Source: Diphasiastrum complanatum
Lineage: Eukaryota > Streptophyta > Lycopodiopsida > Lycopodiales > Lycopodiaceae
Reading direction: 5' to 3'
Assembly (NCBI GenBank): GCA_029204225.1
Contig: CM055092.1
Coordinates: forward strand, 85,286,810 to 85,350,809
Length of the DNA: 64,000 nucleotides
The position numbers and the translations under genes are program-made. The notes below the pieces were generated by a model. It had not been told where the DNA came from, ran no database searches, and saw only the letters and a list, made by a program, of their open reading frames with translations. The first letter of the stretch is position 1; the number at the start of each line of letters is the position of its first letter. Of the stretch, positions 56,734 to 64,000 are shown one piece after another.

Positions 56734-57322
56734 TGTGTTGGGAATTTTGTGGTGTTTGTGTCATGTGCTGAATGTAAATAGCCCATGAGCTTACTAATGA
56801 ATTGCCAAATATAGCCATGGAGCTAAATTAGACTAGAACTAGTCATTAGGAGTGCAAATAAATAGGCTCGAACAACCTCGCTATATTTGTGAATAGCGGA
56901 TGTGTAATAATGGTTGTAAGGCCCAAATTAGCCAAATAAGGCCCTAAGCTTGTAGTTGAGGCACAAATGACCACTATAAATAGTTGAGGTTGTGCTAAAT
57001 TTGGAGGCTATTATTCATTTTGACAATTTTGAACTCTGTGTTCTCTTGTGTTCTTGAAGCTTCTCTTTGAGAGCTTTCTTGAATGGTTTGTGGGTCATGT
57101 GCCTAAAATCACATGAGAGCTATGATCACGCTCTATAATCAAGCTCCTATCCTTTGAATGATCTCCATTCATTAATAATGAATGCTTACTCTGCCTAATT
57201 TGGTGAAGTCTTTCTACATTTATTCAGTTTCTTGTTTTTTGTCTTATTTTCTTGATTTCTTGCATTTCCATTGTAATTTGATGTTCATGAATGGATTAGA
57301 TGTTTTAATGCTAAGGTTGGCA
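56734..57322 (+). repeat. 5' LTR of an LTR element downstream of LIG1
   Basis: TGTGTTGGGAATT ... AGGTTGGCA, TATA box ctataaatag at 56974-56983. Its last 415 bp are repeated at 62509-62882. A primer-like TGGTATTAGAGCG lies 11 bp past its end. Confidence 0.8.
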
Positions 57323-57333
57323 GATGAAAATTT

Positions 57334-57346
57334 TGGTATTAGAGCG
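57334..57346 (+). other. Primer-binding site (one base off canonical)
   Basis: TGGTATTAGAGCG against the usual TGGTATCAGAGC. Confidence 0.7.
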
Positions 57347-58210
57347 TTAGATTTTTTCCTCATCAGATTTGGTGGTTTTCTTTAAGTTTTGGTGGTTTTT
57401 TTCTTCACTGGTTTCTTGTTTTTTTCAATTTCCAGAATGTTTTGATTCATTTTTTTAACAAGTAATCTTCATTTTTTGTGTAGTTTCTTGTTTTAGATCA
57501 GTAGATCTCTCTTCTAGCTTTCTAGAGGTGCTGAACTTTTTTGATTTGGAGCTATTATGACCAAGTTATGGCCATTTTAGTGATTTCTTTTAATTTTAGC
57601 TAGTTATAGTTTGTGCAGTCTGTTTTCCTCCATTTTTGGTTGTACTTTTGGCAGAATTTTGTGACTGTAATTCTATAGGATTGTAGATCTCTGTCTTAGC
57701 TTGAATCTGAGCCAATTTGGTGGAGAATTGACAAAGTTATGACAATTCTTGTGAAAGAGTTTTGATTCTAGTTTTTGGTAGAATTTTTGGGAGAGAAGCA
57801 CTTCAACTCTTCATTTTTGGAAGTTTTGGCCCTTGTAAATTTTTTCAAACTTTTCATTTTGAAGTTTTTCAAAAAAAAAAAGAAACAAACCCCTTGCGAC
57901 CCCCTGTCCTAACTCACTCTACTTCGTCTTGTCTCGCCTTTTTCTGCGACCTCCCTAACTTGCCTAACTCGCCCCATCCAATTTGTAATTTTTTTTAAGA
58001 GGTCCTATATCTAAGTTTCTCTATTTTACATTTTTTAAGCTCTATATCTTTTCCATTTGATGTTAGAATTCAGTGTTGTAAGAACGAAAAGTGTTCAGTT
58101 CGTCGAGCTAAGTACAACAACTGTACTTCCGTAATCATTTCTTCGATTGTTTTTTTTTTTTTTTTTTGTATTTTTTCGTTACTCCCCCTAAGTACATTCA
58201 CATTTTATAT
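57347..58210 (+). other. T-rich leader of the LTR element
   Basis: Very T-rich on the plus strand, with a poly-T run at 58149-58168. No coding potential. Confidence 0.5.
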
Positions 58211-58214
58211 TCTA

Positions 58215-58872
58215 TTTTTTCAAAATCTTATATCTTCTCCGTTTGGGCTCGGATTTCAGTGTCGTAAAAAGCAACGTAGGCATCTTCATAGGCCTCATAA
58301 TCCACATTATCATCTTCATTATGATCGAAATGTTATTCTGCACCATGATGACGTTGTCTTTTAAGTTCCTCATGATCATCGAATTGATCCATGGTCTCAT
58401 ACTGGTCTTCTGTTCCATATTGCACCTGTTATTGATCATCCACACTTATCGCTTCAAACTGACCTTCAATAGCAAACTAGAATTGATCTTGACCTTAATA
58501 ATCACCATCATTGAACTCTGGTTCATCCTGACCATCGAATGAGCAATCGTCAATGACTGCTTCGTGTTGTTCTTCGTTTTGCTAATCGATGTTGAAATCT
58601 TTAGAGTAATGGTCAAGTTCAAAAGTGTCGTTGTAATCCTGATACTGATCATTATTAGCAAAATCGTCATTCTGGTCTTGATACTGATTTTCATCAGCGA
58701 CGTCGTCACCTTGGTCATAATCTTTGATGTAATCGTCGCCTTGATCCCAATATTCCTCCACATCATTGTCATAATTGTCATCACAGTATGACTGATTGTC
58801 ATCCTTTTGTTCATAATCCCAATCCATTGGAATTGATGTGGAATAACTGAATTTTGTAACTGTGGATTGCAA
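58215..58872 (-). pseudogene. Acidic Asp/Gln/Asn/Tyr-rich low-complexity frame with stops
   Basis: From ATG 58872 (MQSTVTKFSYSTSIPMDWDY) the minus strand reads a repetitive chain such as DQGDDYIKDYDQGDDVADEN. The frame is interrupted at 58582 and several more times but keeps the same composition down to about 58215 (MDQFDDHEELKRQRHH). Several internal stops are TAA or TAG where a Gln codon fits. Its strand is opposite to the surrounding LTR element. No family recognised. Confidence 0.45.
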
Positions 58873-58979
58873 TCTTGGGATGGATCTTGAAGTGATATGA
58901 AAATCAAATTTAGCAAGGTGCAGTTAAGCATGACAATAGGCATGGGTTTTCAATTAGAGCAGATACAAAGAACTTTTGA

Positions 58980-60560
58980 AGAGATCAAATTTTGGTACAA
59001 ATAAGACTTCTACACTGTCAATCTTGTTGAGTCAAAGTCTTCTCCTTCCCTGAAGACATAAAGATTGCAATCAGACTTACTCTTCTCAAACCCTTGCCTT
59101 GCAAAGTACTCGTCAATTCGGCTATACCAAGCCCTTGGCGCCTGTTTGAGCCCATACAAGGCTTTCCTAAGCCTGCAAACCAGATTTTCCTTGCCTGTTA
59201 TCTCAAACCCCTGCGGTTGTTCCATGTAAACCTCCTCTTGTAGGTGCCCATTAAGAAAGGCACTCTTGACATCCAGATGGACATCCCAATCAAAATGTGA
59301 GGCTATGGCCAAAACGGTCCTAATAGATGTCATCTTAGCAACAGGTGCGAACGTCTCATCATAGTCTAGCCCCTCCTACTGGGCGTAGCCTTTCGCCACC
59401 AACCTTGCCTTGTACTTGTCCACTATTCCATTGGCATGAAACTTGGTCTTATAGACCCACTTGCAACCTATTGGTTGCTTCCCTTCTAGCAATGTAGTGA
59501 GCTCCCATGTGTCATTCTTGACAATGGAGTCGTACTCCTCCTGCATGGCATGTTGCCATACCTTTTCCTTCACGGCTTCGTGAAAGAATTGTGGCTCATC
59601 TGCATTCAAAATAGTGGACATAAGAGCAAAGATAGTCTCTTGTCTCTCATGAGACCTAAGAGATCTTCTGACATCCTGTTCACTACTTTCTCCTTCTTCT
59701 ATCATTTGACCCTCTTTGATTGTTTCCCAATACCACATAGGTAGCTTCTTCCTAGCGGTAGGCGATGTGGATGGTGACCATGTATCCCATGGTATTGTCT
59801 TAGTCTTCCGTTTGTCCCCAATTTCAGCTTCTGGTACTTGGCCAAAAAGAGGTCTCGAACTAGTATGTTCGGTTTCCTGTTGTTGCTCTTGCACTTGAGG
59901 CTCACAGGACTCTTGACTAGGATCCTCATCCGTGGAATCAATCAAGGGTATGAACTCAGAAGTTCCATCCTTCTCCTGCTCCTGTATCTTGGGTGAATGC
60001 TCTTCATCAAAGATGACATCTCGACTTAGGATCTTCTTCCTGTTTTCGAGATCATATAGCACATAGGCTTTCTCACCTTCACTATACCTAAGGAAGATAC
60101 ACTTCACGGATTTTGCATCAAGTTTCTTCCGCAAGTCCTTTGGTATATGTGCATATGCTGTACACCCAAATACTCGTAGGCTGCCCACTTTGGGCTTGTT
60201 GCCACTATACGCTTCTTGTGGCGTGATTCCTTTAACTGCTTTGGTTGGACTTCTATTCAATAGAAAAACAGCAGTTGCTACCGCTTCCGCCCAAAAGGAA
60301 TTTGGCAACCCCTTTGCCTTGAGCATGCTCCTCGCACACTCAACTATAGACCTGTTTTTCCGCTCAGCCACGCCGTTCTGCTGCGGTGTATGTGGAGCAG
60401 TAAATTGTCTCTTTATCCCACATGCGTTGCAAAGATCTTTGAACTCATCAGAAATATACTCACTACCCTTATCTGACATGAGAGTCTTTAACCTCTTCCT
60501 TATGTGGTTTTCCACCAAAGCTTTCCACTGTTTAAAGTCTAAAGCTTTGGTGGAAAACCA
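58980..60560 (-). pseudogene. Ty1/copia integrase and N-terminal RT, truncated
   Basis: Minus strand, one frame with a single TAG (59376-59378): KQWKALVENHIRKRLKTLMS, SDKGSEYISDEFKDLC (catalytic Asp), [20 protein letters not shown] (catalytic Glu), [20 protein letters not shown], a spacer, then RT: CKWVYKTKFHANGIVDKYKA, GYAQ-stop-EGLDYDETFAPVAK, DVKSAFLNGHLQEEVYMEQP, ALYGLKQAPRAWYSRIDEYF, ending at FDSTRLTV-stop before the YVDD block. RNase H and 3' LTR are missing. The integrase N-terminal part is replaced by a scrambled inverted-repeat zone (60503-60720). Confidence 0.9.
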
Positions 60561-60720
60561 CACAATAGTTGTAGTTGCACAATAGTCATGGAAAACCATA
60601 ATCTGAAGCTGAAATCTGAACCCTTTTATGGAAAACCGCACAAATGGTTTTCAGATTATAATCATAACCCTTTTATGGAAAACCGCACAAATGCCCATAC
60701 TTGCACAATAGTTGTAGTTG
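60503..60720. repeat. Inverted repeat and interlaced direct repeats inside copia
   Basis: Perfect 22-bp arms at 60503-60524 and 60541-60562 (tgtggttttccaccaaagct...) with a 16-nt spacer. Nearby direct repeats: aacccttttatggaaaaccg at 60619 and 60666, and cacaatagttgtagttgc at 60561 and 60703. These replace the start of the integrase. Confidence 0.88.
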
Positions 60721-60836
60721 CCCTTCCTCTTGGGTGTAGATGAGGAATTGGTGCTTGACTCCTCTCCAACCTGTAACTTGGACACCTGCTGCTCCAAGCT
60801 TTGCTTTGAGTTCTTCTTTTTGCCTTTGCCTTTCTT

Positions 60837-61380
60837 CTAAAAGTTTTGCTTCTTCTTAGAAGCAAATGCATGTTCTGAATTATCTTCCCTTTCAAAAAGA
60901 TTCTTCCTTCTCATCTCCTCCTGTAAAAGAAGACCACATAACTCCCCAAAGGTTGGGAGTTTCTCCCTAGCAGAAAGGGACATCACATAGTCTTGATAGT
61001 TGAATGACAAGCTAGTCAAGACTATGGGGACAATACTCCTATCACTTACTGTCTCTCCAACTGAAGCAAGCTGATTCATTAGGTCTTTGACCTTTGAAAT
61101 ATGATAGTCCAAGCATCCACTGCATCCCTTGCATTGCAAATGTGAGGAATAATATTGTCCTTGACAGAAAGATCGATCATCCTATGAGCTTTCTGTCTCC
61201 TGTTCATGCAGTGCTTCAATTTAGGATCAGTTGTTGGTATAGGCTCTCTACCTGCCATCAACTCCCAGCAATTCATGTCCATCAAGATATTAGCCATCTT
61301 GAACTTCCACACTATGTAGTTTGTGCCATCAAGTTTGCTAGATTCACCCAGCAAACTCTCCCCAAGACTAGCCATGCTAT
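60837..61380 (-). pseudogene. Ty1/copia Gag
   Basis: Minus strand: [20 protein letters not shown] at about 61373, WKFKMANILMDMNCWELMAG, HRMIDLSVKDNIIPH, then a frame change at about 61100 and DYHISKVKDLMNQLASVGET, LLLQEEMRRKNLFERED. Related to the Gag at 31127. Zinc knuckle and protease are missing before the scrambled zone. Confidence 0.88.
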
Positions 61381-61499
61381 AATCTGTGCTCAAACAGAAG
61401 CTCAACCTGAAAAAGATCAGAAAAGAAACAACTTCAGCAACAAGGGTTTGACCCCAAACTAGGATATGTAGCCACTTCAAGGCAACCCTTCAGCTCCTG

Positions 61500-62508
61500 C
61501 TTTTGACTTTACCACTTGGTATGGCCTCACTAGCACAAGCACTAGGCCCTACTTTTAAGGAGGGAAGGAATATTACTGTGGACAATTTCCAGTCCCTATG
61601 TCAATTTTGTGGAAATTTTAACACCATCGATTCAACGACAGTGGGTCAGCATTCATGGAATGTCTAGCGATATTGTAGACCCTACTATAAGTGAGGTGAA
61701 CATTGGAACAAAGAAAGATTATGTAAACTTATTGAGCAGAATGAACAATCATGGCGACAGTCCCATGACCAGATGGCGATATTGATGGCATATTGTAAGT
61801 CTATGCCTGTTACCTGGTCCATGTCACGAAGATTGAATGCTAATCTTAATCTGGGCGAAACTAATTCCTTGCCAAATATAAATGTCAATCCCCACTATGG
61901 CATGAAGGTTGATGACTTCACAACGACGCCTCCTATAATTCAAGAGCGAACTTCCAAGCTACAATCAGATAACGATCGAGATGTATTGAGTAAACAAGAT
62001 CATGAATCTTTTGATGAAGCTGATGATTTCGAGGAAGAAAGCAAAATTCTTAATATCGATCTATCTTCCACAGAGACGAATCAATATCAGCAAAGCACCA
62101 ATGGACAAGTGGATGAAGATCAAGTTTAAAATCCAGATCAAGTCTTGCTTGACAGCTGTAATGATCAGGTCGATGGTCAAAATAAAGAGGTCTATTATGA
62201 GCAAAGCAAACTTCTTCAACTGCAGTTAAATCATGGAGTACAATCTGATTGTCGAGAATTACGCTCTACTCCACAAATCAGTAGTTATGACCATATTACT
62301 GATAATGATCTATATGGAATTATGCCTGAACATGGATCAATCGAGTGGTATAACACTTATGCAAAATTCAAATATCAATACAGCAACGAGCTTTTTGATG
62401 ATGAAATTGGTATTAACATTGCGCCAATGAAGTCAATAATAGGAGATACATATCAAGATCTGAAGCAAATTTGCACCGGGCTACCAACTAAAGAGTTCAA
62501 TGTGATAT
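61500..62508 (+). other. 3' internal region of the LTR element, acidic ORFs
   Basis: Two plus-strand frames, 61773-62129 (118 codons) and 62145-62537 (130 codons), rich in Asp, Gln, Asn and Ser (LQSDNDRDVLSKQDHESFDE; NDQVDGQNKEVYYEQSKL). No domain recognised. The second frame reads straight into the truncated right LTR. Confidence 0.45.
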
Positions 62509-62882
62509 GCCAAATAAGGCCCCAAACTTGTAGTTGAGCCACAAATGACCACTATAAATAGCTGAGGTCGTGCTAAATTTGAAGGCTTTGAACCCTATGT
62601 GTTCTCTTGTGTTCTTGAAGCTTTTCTTTGAGAGCTTTCTTGAATGGTTTGTGGTTCATGTGCCTAAAATCACATGAGAGCTATGATCATGCTCTAGAAT
62701 CACTTCCCTATCCTTTGAATGATCTCCATTCATTAATAATGAATGCTTACTTTGCCTAATTTGGTGAAGTCTTTCTACATTTATTTAATTTTTTAATTTT
62801 TGTCTTATTTCTTGATTTCTTGCATTTTCATTGTAATTTGATGTTCATGAATGGATTAGATGTTTTAATGCTAAGGTTGGCA
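62509..62882 (+). repeat. 3' LTR, 5'-truncated
   Basis: From gccaaataaggccc to ctaaggttggca it matches the last part of 56734-57322 with scattered changes. The first about 200 bp of the LTR are missing and internal sequence is joined directly to it. Confidence 0.82.
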
Positions 62883-64000
62883 CACGACAGTTTGTTCATG
62901 TTTATGTAGGAGTGGAATCAGCAAGCAGGAACAAAGGTGCTCTCTATGCAGAACGATTTGCCTGGTTTGGTATGCTGTTTTGTGGTGATACAAGCAGGCG
63001 ACCGCTGGAAACTTTGTAGAGGAAACTCACTTTGAATTGGAAGTCAAGAGTGTTAATAGCTTGCTGGAACCTGTAATGAGTTGAAGTAAGTTGGAAACAG
63101 CTAATTGTAGGCAGCTCATAGGTGAGATAAACGCCAACACATGTTAAATAATGTGTCCAAAATTTTGACACAGTTTTATCCAGTTTTGTCAGGTAAGCAT
63201 TTTGAAATTAATTATTTTCTATTCTCTGTTTACGACTCAATTTCAAATACCATAGTTCTTTCTTTAAGGGTATCTTTCTTGGCATGCCTTTTTGTAACAC
63301 ATGTTTCGCCTATCAGAAGTTGTATGCAACATTGTCAATGTCAATGAACATGCACCAACGACATAACTTATGTGTGGCTAAACATTAACACCAGCATCTG
63401 CAATTTAGTGCTCGTCTTGCAAAGGATACATATATTAATCAGGTAGTTTTCTTTGTGATGTCAAGCCCATGCTTTTCGCTAGAGAATGCTAGTGTTGAAC
63501 TTTCATATACAAATGATACGCACAAGGATTTGCATCAGTGAATCACACAAGGGGCTTGCAAGTAACATGACTACTAAATAGTTAGGAAAAGTTCATACTC
63601 AATGACCTGCTCGGCCAAAAAGATGAATTTCGAAATAGATACACATTGAGAATGATTCGGATAATTCAAGGTAGCTGTTGAATGCAAATGTTGTTAGTCT
63701 GTGTCCAGCTTAACAGGCGAGATTTTGACATGGTTGAATCCATCACCTAAACTCAACTACCTCGTATATATATTTATAGTTATTGGGGAGCACATTTTGA
63801 GCAAAGGTCCTTTTCTTGGAACATGTTCCGATCAGCAACGTTCATGTTGCCTGGGGAGTGCCCTCAGGCATTCCTTGATGGAGAGAATGCATTCCCTTGG
63901 CCATGCAAGCACCTAAACCTTGAGGATCTAATGTCACCTGGGCCTCTAGGACTTCATTTTTTATGAAAACAATTATTATATTTATAACAGGATTTCTTTG
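62883..64000 (+). other. Region downstream of the LTR element, no gene recognised
   Basis: tttatgtag (62901-62909) and cag-gtaagc (63190-63198) could be an acceptor and a donor of a non-coding LIG1 3' exon, but no coding frame supports this. The rest is unassigned. Confidence 0.35.

Noticed and set aside
58243-58791. Plus-strand ORFs rich in Ile/Phe/Leu/Val that look like membrane proteins (58243-58542, 58564-58791)
   Set aside because: They are the complement of the acidic Asp/Gln/Asn-rich minus-strand repeats, which produces hydrophobic antisense frames.
56734-62882. A clean target-site duplication round the LTR element downstream of LIG1
   Set aside because: The bases beside the proposed LTR ends (tgaaa and cacga) do not match, and the right LTR is truncated on its inner side, so the boundaries remain tentative.

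Overview
This 64 kb window is nuclear DNA from a land plant with a large, retrotransposon-rich genome. Seventeen exons of one host gene, the replicative DNA ligase LIG1, run left to right on the + strand from 5780 to 56587. Joined in silico they give one uninterrupted reading frame of about 605 residues ending in TAA, and every junction has GT..AG borders and matching phase. The N-terminal exons are not in the window. The ligase sequence is plant-like, but the sequence alone does not identify the species. Giant TE-filled introns fit a fern, lycophyte, gymnosperm or other big-genome plant; that is inference.

Layout. 1-4640: a minus-strand Ty3/gypsy element entering from the left edge (Gag, tRNA-Asp-type primer site, LTR), then scrambled chromovirus integrase, chromodomain and LTR scraps. 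5780-9134: LIG1 exons 1-6 with short introns, apart from a 1.7 kb intron 2. 9135-18137 (intron 6): a 139-bp tandem duplication, chromovirus LTR pieces and a decayed minus-strand gypsy element. 18138-18767: exons 7-8. 18768-27047 (intron 8): microsatellites, a Helitron-like terminus and two head-to-head LINEs. 27048-27160: exon 9. 27161-34081 (intron 9): a third LINE cut by a gypsy LTR, then a truncated Ty1/copia element. 34082-34802: exons 10-12. 34803-44097 (intron 12): a chromodomain/LTR fragment and a copia element that carries a complete nested non-autonomous LTR element. 44098-44401: exons 13-14. 44402-56007 (intron 14): a complete 5.4 kb copia-like element nested in an older relative. 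56008-56587: exons 15-17 and the stop. 56653-62900: an LTR element containing a truncated minus-strand copia element, possibly all inside a 3'-UTR intron. 62883-64000: no recognisable gene.

The only gene likely to serve the host is LIG1 (nick sealing in replication and repair). Everything else is transposable-element material, nearly all broken by stops, frameshifts or deletions. LIG1 introns are sharply bimodal: ten of 122-410 nt, one of 1.7 kb and five of 6.9-11.6 kb, with the TE load in the five giants. I found no tRNA or rRNA gene, CRISPR array or bacterial-type operon, and no convincing new biological system. The best leads are two non-autonomous LTR elements with unusual open reading frames (39091-41945 and 47016-52422), a possible in-frame cassette exon in LIG1 (26906-27010) and a Helitron-like end at 19062.
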